From Alkalihalobacillus sp. LMS6 (GTDB taxonomy: Bacteria > Bacillota > Bacilli > Bacillales > Bacillaceae_D): DNA of 64,000 nucleotides. The notes below the pieces were generated by a model. It searched no databases, was not told the DNA's origin, and worked only from the letters and a program-made list of their open reading frames with translations. The first letter of the stretch is position 1, and each line of letters opens with the position of its first letter. The translations under genes were made by a program, and so were the position numbers. Where the stretch lies: the NCBI RefSeq assembly GCF_024362765.1, contig NZ_CP093302.1, positions 244,001 to 308,000 on the forward strand, in the 5' to 3' direction. Of the stretch, positions 16,726 to 24,543 are shown piece by piece.

Positions 16726-17460
16726 ATGGGGAAAAGTTCTAAAATTATTTTATTAATGTCTTTACTATTTGTTTTCTTTGGGGCGATTTTATTTGGAAAT
16801 CAAGCTAGTGCTGAAGAAGAACATTTGGATGTTGGCGAATTAACTATTGAGGATTATGAAACATTAATAGAAGAAGAAATTCTCGATGAGTCAGTGCCTT
16901 ATGAAGAAGCAAAAAAATTGTTTTTTAATCCAGATCAAATTACTGAAGAAGATTTCATAGGTGAAAAACTAACAGAAGAAGAAGCAGAAGAGCAAATGTC
17001 TATAAATGCTCAATATGTTCCTAAAAAAGGAGATATTGTGGTTACAAGTAGTACTAGCGCTTCAGGAGTAGCGGGTCACGCTGGAATTTTCAGAGACAAT
17101 TTGCATATAATTCATTTTCAAAGCAAAGCTGCTGGAATTAAAAATGATACATGGTCACAATGGAAATCTAAGTACCCAAAAACAAAGGTTTTACGTCCAT
17201 CAGAAGCAAATCGTTCTAAAGCAAATGTATGGGTGACCAATAATTATTATATTAAGAACAAACAACCTACTTATAAGATCAATACAGAATTAGCAAAAAC
17301 AAACCCTTCTTATTGCTCAAAAATTGTATGGCAAAGCTATTGGTATGGAGCGGGATCAAGTGTGGTAAGGCAACCGACTGCTGGTGTTATTGTTCCTTAT
17401 GCTCTTGAAGCATCATTCTACAGTAAACCATCAGTACCGTATAATACAACTTCTTTTTAA
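16726..17460 (+). CDS. Secreted YiiX/YycO-type permuted NlpC/P60 cysteine hydrolase
   Basis: A 244-residue secreted protein with a signal peptide ending near NQASA (residue 28) and an acidic, probably autoinhibitory pro-region (about 30-100). The C-terminal domain shows PKKGDIVVTSS, then GHAGIF with the catalytic His, and late YCSKIVWQSYW with the Cys, the reversed order of a circularly permuted NlpC/P60 (YiiX/YycO) papain-like enzyme. Such enzymes cleave amide bonds in wall peptides or lipids. An AGAGGAG site precedes ATG. A tandem operator sits upstream and a terminator downstream. Confidence 0.8.
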   Translation: MGKSSKIILLMSLLFVFFGAILFGNQASAEEEHLDVGELTIEDYETLIEEEILDESVPYEEAKKLFFNPDQITEEDFIGEKLTEEEAEEQMSINAQYVPKKGDIVVTSSTSASGVAGHAGIFRDNLHIIHFQSKAAGIKNDTWSQWKSKYPKTKVLRPSEANRSKANVWVTNNYYIKNKQPTYKINTELAKTNPSYCSKIVWQSYWYGAGSSVVRQPTAGVIVPYALEASFYSKPSVPYNTTSF

Positions 17461-17465
17461 TTAAG

Positions 17466-17498
17466 AAAAAAGGTTATGGAACTTTTCATAACCTTTTT
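17466..17498 (+). terminator. Terminator of the secreted hydrolase
   Basis: AAAAAGGTTATG and CATAACCTTTTT arms with an 8-base loop. Confidence 0.9.
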
Positions 17499-17531
17499 GA
17501 TATTATAGAAAGAAAAATGAGGTGATTAGTT

Positions 17532-17804
17532 TTGTTTATTGGGATCGCATCTTCTCTTTTACTAACCTTATTTTTCATAATTATCGTATTTCGTTTAAGT
17601 GACTTCAATTTGGTAATCAAAATTGGGATATGTTTTTTAGTAGCTATACCAGGGTCAGCAATGTCCTTACATATTTCAGGAGTAAGTACTGATAACATGT
17701 TTTTAATAATGTTGAGCTTTTTATCGCCTGTAATACTCTTTGTATTAGGAGCCATTCTTTTAGTTATTGGGTCTTTATACCACTCAAACAAAAGACATAA
17801 TTAA
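17532..17804 (+). CDS. Small three-segment membrane protein, unknown
   Basis: A 90-residue, strongly hydrophobic protein with three predicted membrane helices (about 2-21, 28-48 and 57-83) and a short basic tail (HSNKRHN). It begins at TTG 17532 after GAGGTGATTAG. I do not recognise a family. It follows the secreted hydrolase but is separated from it by a terminator. An immunity- or anchor-type role would be a guess. Confidence 0.6.
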   Translation: MFIGIASSLLLTLFFIIIVFRLSDFNLVIKIGICFLVAIPGSAMSLHISGVSTDNMFLIMLSFLSPVILFVLGAILLVIGSLYHSNKRHN

Positions 17805-17851
17805 TGTGGGAAGTCTAATTTTTTTGATTTAATATTCTGCTGTCTCAGGCT

Positions 17852-17888
17852 GTAAATTAAATAGAGCATCATGCAATATGATGCTCTG
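17852..17888 (-). terminator. Terminator of the 28-aa membrane peptide gene
   Basis: GAGCATCAT and ATGATGCTC form a perfect 9-bp stem with a 5-base loop; on the minus strand TATTTAATTTA follows. Confidence 0.75.
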
Positions 17889-17907
17889 AAAATTGTATAA
17901 TTGCTAT

Positions 17908-17994
17908 TTAGTAAAAAACAAATCTTGATAGAGCAATACCAATTAGAACTCCAATTACAGTTACAAAAAAGTAAATGATGTACTTTTTCTTCAT
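17908..17994 (-). CDS. 28-residue single-span membrane peptide
   Basis: A very short gene: ATG at 17994 preceded by AGAGGTCATGT. It encodes a lysine-rich start (MKKKYIIYFFV) and one hydrophobic helix ending SRFVFY, and has its own terminator. It lies about 75 bases downstream of the secreted 103-aa protein gene on the same strand. The site, helix and terminator together support a real gene. Function is unknown; a holin-like, toxin or immunity peptide are possibilities only. Confidence 0.55.
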   Translation of the reverse strand: MKKKYIIYFFVTVIGVLIGIALSRFVFY

Positions 17995-18070
17995 ACATGA
18001 CCTCTCTTTGTTATCGCTATATGTATCCCAAATACTATGTATAAATAGCGATATTAATTTTTAATTTTAA

Positions 18071-18382
18071 TTAATCGTTACAACGCCATTCGTTTGTTTC
18101 GGGGTTAATTTCAAAATTATTGCTTGCGTCAGTACAAGCGATGTAATCAATACCAATTGAAGCCCACTCACCAGCTGAAAAGTCTGTTACGCTTAAAGTT
18201 ATTCCATCTACTACAAATCCTGTAATAATTCCTCCTGCAAATAAAGCAGTTGCTGTTCCAAATGCTTGGGTAGTAAATTCAGGTTCATCATTAAGTACTG
18301 GTTCAGAAGCTGATACACTCGGAGCAGCCGCTCCAATTGTTACAATCAGTGCCATAAATAATGTTGCGAATGTCTTTTTCAT
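18071..18382 (-). CDS. Small secreted protein, bacteriocin-like in layout, unknown family
   Basis: A 103-residue precursor with a standard signal peptide (cleavage likely after SVSA near residue 26). The mature ~77 residues hold a Gly/Ala-rich hydrophobic stretch (TATALFAGGIITGFVVDGI) and a C-terminal segment with two cysteines (IACTDA and WRCND) that could form a disulfide. A small, secreted, glycine-rich hydrophobic peptide is reminiscent of bacteriocins, but I recognise no family. AGGAGGAAATTTA precedes ATG. Confidence 0.65.
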   Translation of the reverse strand: MKKTFATLFMALIVTIGAAAPSVSASEPVLNDEPEFTTQAFGTATALFAGGIITGFVVDGITLSVTDFSAGEWASIGIDYIACTDASNNFEINPETNEWRCND

Positions 18383-18645
18383 TAAATTTCCTCCTCATAT
18401 TGCTATTTATACAAAGTTAAATGGGAACGTATTTTGTTTGAACTTAACTATGTAGTTTAAATATTTCTAAAGGTGTTAAAAGTCCAATATTTTCATCGTT
18501 TTCTATAATATGGTTAACCCATTTTATTACATAATAAACACATTTTTTAAGAAATTTAATTTAATTATTTATGTTTTAGGAAAAAAGAAAAATTTCTAAA
18601 AGGAATCTTGTGATGTGTAACTTTTAAAGTGTTCAAACTGGGCGG

Positions 18646-18678
18646 TAAAAAAAATAAGGCATCCGTTTGGATACCTTA
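18646..18678 (-). terminator. Terminator of the small gene at 18715
   Basis: On the minus strand AAGGTATCC and GGATGCCTT arms with AAAC loop, then ATTTTTTTTAC. Confidence 0.8.
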
Positions 18679-18714
18679 ATATAATCTCGAAATAAGAAAG
18701 ATGTACCGTTCAGA

Positions 18715-18876
18715 TTAGGAGGGTTGAACTTTCCATTGAAGACGATCTTTCAAAAGCTGACTGTTCAACTTTAAAGCTAGAATGTTCGCTTCATTAAATG
18801 TGTGGAAGAGTTTCACGTCAGTTGTTCCAGAATCGGTAAGCATTTGAGACTTACCATTAATTACTCTTACGAGCAT
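18715..18876 (-). CDS. Small hypothetical protein
   Basis: A ~53-residue soluble protein starting MLVRVINGKSQML and ending LKDRLQWKVQPS; not a family I recognise. GAGGAGG lies about 14 bases before the ATG at 18876, which is long. An alternative GTG at 18915 gives 66 residues but has no ribosome site. A clear terminator follows, and the Phe-Asn-Glu-Ala helix-like pattern looks coding, so I think it is real. Confidence 0.5.
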   Translation of the reverse strand: MLVRVINGKSQMLTDSGTTDVKLFHTFNEANILALKLNSQLLKDRLQWKVQPS

Positions 18877-19072
18877 AAAGATAGGACATTCCTCCTCGTT
18901 ACTCCCTTTTCCCACACTTATTTAGAAATAGATACAGGTCGAGGTTTTCAACTCGCAATATGATCACATCGTCTGATAACTATTGTATAATGTTTGTTTT
19001 AGGTGTACTTATAACAAACATAATGCAATAGTGATGTTGAATTTAGGAAGAAACATACACATTACATAACCA

Positions 19073-19102
19073 TTGACTTATATTAAATATTGCTTATATA
19101 AT
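19073..19102 (+). promoter_or_regulatory. arsR promoter with dyad operator
   Basis: TTGACT (19073-19078), 18-base spacer, TATAAT (19097-19102). TTATAT (19078-19083) and ATATAA (19096-19101) are inverted repeats spanning the spacer, where an ArsR dimer would block polymerase. Confidence 0.7.
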
Positions 19103-19127
19103 GTGTTTTGAATAGGGGCGTGAACAA

Positions 19128-19469
19128 ATGATAAAAGAAAAATTAAGCCTAAAGGATATTTCTTCTTGTCTAAAGGTTGTAGCTGATCCAAATCGATTTT
19201 TAATGCTAAAGCTTTTAACGAAAAGGGCTTTCTGTGTATGTGAATTTGTTGAGATGTTAAGCATAAGTCAACCTGCTGTCAGTCAACATTTACGGAAGCT
19301 GAAAGAGCAAGGCTTACTTATTGAAGAAAGGAAAGAACAGTGGAGATATTTTTCACTAAACGAGAGATCTTCATACTACCCCATCATTCAAGATTTGCTT
19401 GAACACAGCGACGATCAGGATGAACGCTACCTTCAAGCTTTAGACAGAGAAGGGCTTGCGAAGTGCTAG
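19128..19469 (+). CDS. arsR: ArsR family arsenite-responsive repressor
   Basis: A 113-residue ArsR/SmtB winged-helix repressor. FCVCEF (Cys36 and Cys38) matches the arsenite-binding motif on the DNA-recognition helix, with a further Cys at 14. [19 protein letters not shown] is the recognition helix. It releases its operator when As(III) binds, switching on arsB and arsC, which follow in the same direction. A dyad overlapping the promoter supports autoregulation. Confidence 0.94.
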   Translation: MIKEKLSLKDISSCLKVVADPNRFLMLKLLTKRAFCVCEFVEMLSISQPAVSQHLRKLKEQGLLIEERKEQWRYFSLNERSSYYPIIQDLLEHSDDQDERYLQALDREGLAKC

Positions 19470-19485
19470 GGAGGAATTTTTACTA

Positions 19486-20781
19486 ATGGAAGTTTTTTTA
19501 GCAGCATCAATTTTTATTGTGACTTTAATTTTTGTCATATGGCAACCCAGGAATTTGAACATTGGTTGGTCTGCCTGTGCTGGTGCTGTTCTGGCTCTTT
19601 TGCTTGGTGTTGTCAGTTTTACAGATGTGCTTGAAGTAACAGATATTGTCTGGAACGCTACGCTTACATTCATTGCTGTTATTATTATTTCGCTCATTCT
19701 TGACGAAATAGGCTTTTTCGAATGGTCGGCTTTGCATATGGCCAGAGTGGCAAAAGGGAACGCTGTTTTAATGTTTATTTATGTTTGTTTGCTTGGATCA
19801 GTAGTTGCTGCTTTTTTTGCCAATGACGGTGCCGCTCTCATATTAACTCCAATTGTATTAGCGATGGTACGTTCATTAAATTTCAATGAGAAAATGGTTT
19901 TTCCATTCATTATAGCAAGTGGCTTCATTGCAGATACAACGTCGCTTCCACTTGTCGTCAGTAACTTAGTTAATATTGTATCTGCTGATTTCTTCGGTAT
20001 TGGTTTTATTGAGTACGCGACTCGAATGATCGTGCCAAACTTCTTTGCTCTAATCGCAAGCATTATTGTGCTGCTCCTTTATTTTAGAAAAAGCATACCT
20101 AGACGTTACGATTACTCTGAGTTGAAACAACCGGAACTTGCAATTAAAGATCCAAAAATGTTCCGTATTTCTTGGATCGTTTTAGGACTGCTATTTTTTG
20201 GTTATTTGGTAAGCGAGTTTATAGAAGTGCCAGTATCTTTTGTTGCAGGCTCAATTGCAATTATCTTCTTACTGATCTCGAGAAGAAGTCGGGCTGTAAA
20301 TACGAAGGTGGTACTAAAGGACGCACCATGGAACATTGTGTTTTTTTCCATAGGAATGTATGTCGTTGTTTATGGACTTCGTAATGTTGGATTAACAGAT
20401 GTACTAGCAGATGCAACCTTTATGGTTGCCGATAAAGGATTGTTTGCCGCAACTATGGGAATGGGTTTTATTGCCGCAATTCTATCCTCAATTATGAATA
20501 ACATGCCAACAGTATTAATTAATGCCATTGCCATTGCGGAATCAGGAACAACGGGACTGACAAAAGAAGCCTTAATTTACGCAAATGTTATTGGAGCTGA
20601 TTTGGGACCGAAGATTACTCCAATTGGTTCTCTAGCTACTCTTCTATGGCTACACGTTTTATCAAAAAAAGGTGTAAAAATTTCGTGGGGAACGTATTTC
20701 AAGACAGGTATTATCATAACTCTTCCTGTTTTGTTTATTACACTACTTGGACTCTATATGTGGTTATTATTAATTTATTAA
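19486..20781 (+). CDS. arsB: ArsB arsenite efflux transporter
   Basis: A 431-residue polytopic membrane protein of the ArsB/NhaD (ion transporter) superfamily. [31 protein letters not shown] and [23 protein letters not shown] (cited by start only: residues near 88 and 365) are the two conserved ArsB half motifs. It extrudes arsenite, and also antimonite, as an antiporter or with an ArsA-type ATPase; no arsA is present here. ATG 19486 has GGGAGGAATTTT upstream. It lies 16 bases after arsR. Confidence 0.94.
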   Translation: MEVFLAASIFIVTLIFVIWQPRNLNIGWSACAGAVLALLLGVVSFTDVLEVTDIVWNATLTFIAVIIISLILDEIGFFEWSALHMARVAKGNAVLMFIYVCLLGSVVAAFFANDGAALILTPIVLAMVRSLNFNEKMVFPFIIASGFIADTTSLPLVVSNLVNIVSADFFGIGFIEYATRMIVPNFFALIASIIVLLLYFRKSIPRRYDYSELKQPELAIKDPKMFRISWIVLGLLFFGYLVSEFIEVPVSFVAGSIAIIFLLISRRSRAVNTKVVLKDAPWNIVFFSIGMYVVVYGLRNVGLTDVLADATFMVADKGLFAATMGMGFIAAILSSIMNNMPTVLINAIAIAESGTTGLTKEALIYANVIGADLGPKITPIGSLATLLWLHVLSKKGVKISWGTYFKTGIIITLPVLFITLLGLYMWLLLIY

Positions 20782-20793
20782 AGGAGAAATAAA

Positions 20794-21210
20794 ATGAAAA
20801 AGACAATTTATTTTTTATGTACAGGTAATTCATGTCGTTCGCAAATGGCAGAAGGATGGGCAAAACACTATTTAAGTGATGCTTGGAGTGTATATAGTGC
20901 TGGAATAGAAGCTCACGGGCTTAATCCCAATGCAGTAAAAGCAATGGGTGAAGTAGATATTGATATTACAAATCAAACTTCTGACGTTATTGACAGTGAA
21001 ATCCTAAATAGCGCTGATTTAGTTGTGACTTTATGTGGGGACGCAGCAGACAAATGTCCAATGACTCCTCCACATGTTAAACGAGAACATTGGGGTTTTG
21101 ACGATCCTGCGAAAGCAGTGGGAAATGAGGAAGAGAAATGGGCATTTTTCCAACGAGTGCGTGATGAGATTGGCTCAAGAATAAGAGAATTTAAAGAGAC
21201 AGGAAAATAA
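20794..21210 (+). CDS. arsC: Thioredoxin-linked arsenate reductase
   Basis: A 138-residue arsenate reductase of the low-molecular-weight phosphatase-like family found in Bacillus and Staphylococcus. The active loop CTGNSCRS (nucleophile Cys9) and the relay cysteines in [10 protein letters not shown] (near 80 and 87) are all present, as is [10 protein letters not shown]. It reduces As(V) to As(III), regenerated by thioredoxin, feeding ArsB. It closes the arsRBC operon, 12 bases after arsB. Confidence 0.95.
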   Translation: MKKTIYFLCTGNSCRSQMAEGWAKHYLSDAWSVYSAGIEAHGLNPNAVKAMGEVDIDITNQTSDVIDSEILNSADLVVTLCGDAADKCPMTPPHVKREHWGFDDPAKAVGNEEEKWAFFQRVRDEIGSRIREFKETGK

Positions 21211-21217
21211 TCTAAAG

Positions 21218-21250
21218 AACACAGTTTCCCAAAGGGATTCTGTGTTTTTT
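21218..21250 (+). terminator. Terminator after arsC
   Basis: AACACAG and CTGTGTT arms, inner TCCC/GGGA pairing, then a run of Ts. Confidence 0.8.
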
Positions 21251-21284
21251 GCAGTGATATATTCTTTATAAAGGAGAAATCATC

Positions 21285-21773
21285 TTGTTTACTACGATCC
21301 GTTCGGCCGAACCTAAAGATCTAAACAGAATTTTAGATATATATAATGAAGGAATAATTGATAGAATAGCCACATTAGAAACAGAAGTAAAAGATTTTTC
21401 TTTTATACAGGATTATTTTTATGAACGATGTAAAAGGCACCCACTTATCATTTTAACAAACAAAGAAAATGTAATTGGATGGGCGTCTTTAAATCCTTAT
21501 TCTACTCGTAGTGTCTACGACGAAGTGGCCACTTTATCGATCTACATAGGCCGAGAGTATCGAGGCAAGGGGTACGGAAAATTGTTAATGCAAGATATTG
21601 AAAAACGTTCTAGAACACTCATAAGAAAAATCATATTAAATACATTCCCTTTTAATTCAACTGGCCAAAATCTGTACAAAAGTATGGGATATAGAGAAGT
21701 GGGGGTTTATAAAGACCAAGGGTATTTAGACGGTAAATATGTAGACGTTATGATAATGGAAAAGATTCTTTAA
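21285..21773 (+). CDS. arsN1: ArsN1-type GNAT acetyltransferase (arsinothricin resistance)
   Basis: A 162-residue GNAT protein related to phosphinothricin acetyltransferase. The opening IRSAEPKDLNRILDIYNEG with DRIATLETE fits the ArsN1 branch (phosphinothricin enzymes usually have VNTSTVNF-like text here), and LSIYIGREYRGKGYGKLLM is the acetyl-CoA loop. ArsN1 enzymes acetylate the alpha-amino group of arsinothricin, a methylarsonyl glutamate mimic. Start is TTG at 21285 with AAGGAG 8 bases before. The ars context and an arsL-type gene nearby support self-protection. A general methionine-derivative acetyltransferase is the alternative. Confidence 0.75.
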   Translation: MFTTIRSAEPKDLNRILDIYNEGIIDRIATLETEVKDFSFIQDYFYERCKRHPLIILTNKENVIGWASLNPYSTRSVYDEVATLSIYIGREYRGKGYGKLLMQDIEKRSRTLIRKIILNTFPFNSTGQNLYKSMGYREVGVYKDQGYLDGKYVDVMIMEKIL

Positions 21774-21842
21774 CGCAATGACAAACGAAAATAGTTGCAT
21801 TATACAATTAATTGAGCTATAAAAGAGTAGAGGTGATTTTTT

Positions 21843-22289
21843 ATGGAAAATTCAATTCAAGATTTAAGAGAATTATTTCAGGTTACCACAAGGAGATTCG
21901 GCCTTTTAAATAAGAATTGTTGCAGTTCAGAGGGGATTTCTGTTTCAGTCATTCATAGCCATATCTTATATGAAGTCTCCCGAAATCATACACCTTCTAT
22001 GCAACTAATATCGGAAAGTCTAGGAATCGATGCAACAACATTTAGCAGACAGATTCAAAAACTCATTCAACAGGGACTATTGCTAAAAACACCAAACCCA
22101 GATGATAAGCGCATCTTCATCTTATCCTTAACTGAGGAAGGTAATAAGTTAGTAAAATCTATTGATGAAGAGATGAACGAATATATAAAGGACATTTTTT
22201 CTAATATGAGTGAGTTTGAAGCACAAACTGTGATTAATTCAATGGAGATACTAAATAAAGCAATGGCAAAAACAAATAGCTGTTGTTAA
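21843..22289 (+). CDS. MarR family regulator with terminal vicinal cysteines
   Basis: A 148-residue MarR protein: winged helix with MQLISESLGIDATTFSRQI recognition helix and PDDKRIFILSLTEEG wing. It is unusual for MarR in carrying Cys26-Cys27 in the N-terminal region and Cys147-Cys148 as its last two residues, pairs well suited to bind trivalent arsenic. It lies between the ArsN1 gene and the convergent arsL operon. I infer a thiol-based arsenical sensor, but a redox role is possible. Confidence 0.85.
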   Translation: MENSIQDLRELFQVTTRRFGLLNKNCCSSEGISVSVIHSHILYEVSRNHTPSMQLISESLGIDATTFSRQIQKLIQQGLLLKTPNPDDKRIFILSLTEEGNKLVKSIDEEMNEYIKDIFSNMSEFEAQTVINSMEILNKAMAKTNSCC

Positions 22290-22317
22290 AAAAGACACCG
22301 TAATCCGGTGTCTTTTT
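22288..22317. terminator. Bidirectional terminator
   Basis: AAAAGACACCG and CGGTGTCTTTTT arms around a TAAT loop, between convergent genes. Confidence 0.92.
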
Positions 22318-22318
22318 C

Positions 22319-22687
22319 TTAGCTTATTAGTTTTCCAATCACGTCATCAATATTTGGCTCCGTCGCAAATGAAAGGAGTTTACCATTCACTACAATTGCT
22401 GGAGTAGCGTATTGCAAGATATGGTCTCCTTTAATACTGCTGTACCCTACTTCTGCTAAGAGCGGTTTTAATTTTTTTTGAGCCATTATTCTATCCATAG
22501 GAACGCTGTAATCATAGACAAGAACATCTAAGTTATCATTGTAATAACTGACCAACTGTTCTTTTAAAGCATCCCCTTCATTAACGGTAACTAACTCATC
22601 ACAACATTCTTCTCCACTCATGGGATCGCATTCTGAAGTACTTGCATTGACTCTAGGGAAAATTTCAATCAAACCGAGCTTATTCAA
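22319..22687 (-). CDS. ArsD-like / thioredoxin-fold small protein
   Basis: A 122-residue protein that combines an ArsD-like N-terminal cluster of cysteines (Cys20, Cys28, Cys29) with a C-terminal half (LQYATPAIVVNGKLLSF and DDVIGKLI) typical of the thioredoxin-like fold. ArsD passes As(III) to ArsA in other systems; no ArsA is present, so the partner may be the G3E GTPase just upstream or ArsL. Start is TTG at 22687 with TTTAGGAGTG. It is the last gene of the arsL operon, 11 bases after the GTPase gene. Function inferred. Confidence 0.65.
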   Translation of the reverse strand: MNKLGLIEIFPRVNASTSECDPMSGEECCDELVTVNEGDALKEQLVSYYNDNLDVLVYDYSVPMDRIMAQKKLKPLLAEVGYSSIKGDHILQYATPAIVVNGKLLSFATEPNIDDVIGKLIS

Positions 22688-22698
22688 TTACAACACTC

Positions 22699-23805
22699 CT
22701 AAACTTTTTGTAGACGGTGGATCGGCTCAGGTGGTAGCGGGCTAAAGCATTCGTGATAAGTACCGTTCCAAGTCGTGCCCACTTTTTCGTTCGTAGACTC
22801 TATTGAATCTTGAACAATGAGGTTTAATTTATCTGGTTCAGTCTCAATTCTAATGTTTAGTACCAATCGAATAAATGTTGCAGATTGAGCATTTTCAACA
22901 GTATATGTAGCTGCTGCTCCAGTTTTAACAAGACTTGCCTTCACGAAACCATTGTTTTCTAAGCCTGCATGTACTTTAAGATGTGCAATTGGCATGTTTT
23001 CTCTTTCAATGTGCGCACTTAATTTGTCTAGAAACGTTTGAACCCATACATAAGGATCTATAGATGTAGATGCGTGAATGTCACCTAGAATATTCATCCA
23101 TGCCAATTTTGCTTCTCCTGCAGCATAAATGTCGTAATCAATGTCTAAGACTTTATCGCCACCAACATCTGAAGTTTTCCAAATTGAAATGAGTTCATCT
23201 AAATTATGATCAGCAGAAGCCGAGATCTCTTGAATAACTGTCTGAGGATATCGGTTTTGTAGATACTTTTTAACCTTAGCAATAACCTCTGGTGAGTGAA
23301 TGTCGCTCTTATTTACTGCGATGATGTCTGCTTCTGCTAGTTGTTTTTCAAAGATATAATCAACTGATTGAGAGAAATTTGGTGTCTCATCATTACTTAA
23401 TTCCAAATCTCCCAAAAGTCTTTCGGGATCCACAACGATCGTTAAAGGCGCTGTCTTAAATTCTTTAGAATAGTATTGTTTAAGAGGTTGTATCACTGTT
23501 GCTATTAAGTCTGTACAGCTTCCTACAGCTTCAGCAATAATAAAATCTGGCTTTTTCTCTTCCATTAACTCATTCATATTTGCATAGAGATCATCAAATT
23601 TACAACAGAAGCAACCCCCGGTAATTTCCTTTGGTTCCAGGCCGCTAGACTTGGCCAACTCCGTATCAATTAATTCTTTCCCTTGGTCGTTCGTTACAAT
23701 TCCAACAACGTGGCCAGATTGTTCTAATTTCCTAGCAGTATTAATAAGCGTTGTTGTTTTACCTGCTCCTAGAAAGCCTCCTAAAAGGACGAGCTTTGCT
23801 GTCAT
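22699..23805 (-). CDS. G3E (CobW-type) GTPase
   Basis: A 368-residue P-loop GTPase of the COG0523/CobW family. GGFLGAGKTT is the Walker A loop, GGCFCC is the conserved metal-binding CxCC motif, NKSD gives guanine specificity, and the C-terminal part (about 230-368) is a distinct domain not typical of the standard CobW C-terminus. These GTPases insert metals (Co, Zn, Ni). In the arsenic island it may deliver As or a cofactor to ArsL. ATG 23805 follows AGGAGGAAG. It belongs to the arsL-aqp-GTPase-trx operon. Confidence 0.85.
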   Translation of the reverse strand: MTAKLVLLGGFLGAGKTTTLINTARKLEQSGHVVGIVTNDQGKELIDTELAKSSGLEPKEITGGCFCCKFDDLYANMNELMEEKKPDFIIAEAVGSCTDLIATVIQPLKQYYSKEFKTAPLTIVVDPERLLGDLELSNDETPNFSQSVDYIFEKQLAEADIIAVNKSDIHSPEVIAKVKKYLQNRYPQTVIQEISASADHNLDELISIWKTSDVGGDKVLDIDYDIYAAGEAKLAWMNILGDIHASTSIDPYVWVQTFLDKLSAHIERENMPIAHLKVHAGLENNGFVKASLVKTGAAATYTVENAQSATFIRLVLNIRIETEPDKLNLIVQDSIESTNEKVGTTWNGTYHECFSPLPPEPIHRLQKV

Positions 23806-23817
23806 ATCGTCTTCCTC

Positions 23818-24543
23818 CTATTTTGTAGATAATATCTTATAAAAAAAGCATGCGATGATGGCACCTATGACGGTGGCTGTAAGATAAATCCAAAGAAATT
23901 CAGTTGTGCCTGAAATAATGGCTGGCCCAAACGATCTAGCAGGATTCATGGATGCTCCGCTTATTGGTCCACCAAACATTGCACCGATTGCTACCGTACT
24001 TCCAATGGCGATTCCAGCTATTGATTTGTTGGCTTTTTTATGAACAGCAGAAGTTAGTATGACCAACATTAATATGGTCGTTAAAATAAGCTCCAAAACA
24101 AAGCTTTGTTGCCAAGTGCCCGAAGGTGTCGTGGAACCTAAACTTCCAATATTTCCGAAAATAAAGAATAGAAAAATGCTTGAAACGGCCGCAGCACTCA
24201 TTTGCACCAATATGTATAAAGCGGCTTCAAATTTCGTTATTTCTTTTAAATAAAGAAAAGCAATCGTTACAGCTGGATTAAAATGTGCACCGGAAACATG
24301 GCCAAAGGAGTAAATCATGGCTAAAACGACCAAACCGAAACTAATCGCAACTCCAAAATGTGTTAAATCACCTGTCATGGTATTTACGATGATAGCTCCT
24401 GTTCCGATAAACACAAGACAAAAACTTCCTAGAAATTCTGCCGTTAATTTGTTTGCAATTGTAGGTGCTTTTGAAATTGTTGGTACGGTCTTTAACTCCG
24501 TTGGAGAAGAAAGGCTTAAATTTTCCCTTTCCTGTTTTAACAT
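23818..24543 (-). CDS. Aquaporin (MIP family) channel
   Basis: A 241-residue six-helix channel with both signature NPA loops: HFNPAVT near residue 97 and SMNPARS near 205. A ~30-residue soluble N-terminal extension precedes the first helix. MIP channels in ars operons (AqpS-like) pass neutral As(OH)3 or methylated arsenicals; ordinary water or glycerol transport is possible too. Its ATG overlaps the arsL stop by 7 bases, a strong sign of functional coupling. It could let arsenite in as substrate for ArsL or let product leave. Confidence 0.88.
   Translation of the reverse strand: MLKQERENLSLSSPTELKTVPTISKAPTIANKLTAEFLGSFCLVFIGTGAIIVNTMTGDLTHFGVAISFGLVVLAMIYSFGHVSGAHFNPAVTIAFLYLKEITKFEAALYILVQMSAAAVSSIFLFFIFGNIGSLGSTTPSGTWQQSFVLELILTTILMLVILTSAVHKKANKSIAGIAIGSTVAIGAMFGGPISGASMNPARSFGPAIISGTTEFLWIYLTATVIGAIIACFFYKILSTK

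Noticed and set aside
18071-18382. SdpC or circular bacteriocin identity for the 103-aa protein
   Set aside because: Size, cysteine placement and signal differ; only the general Gly-rich hydrophobic look agrees.
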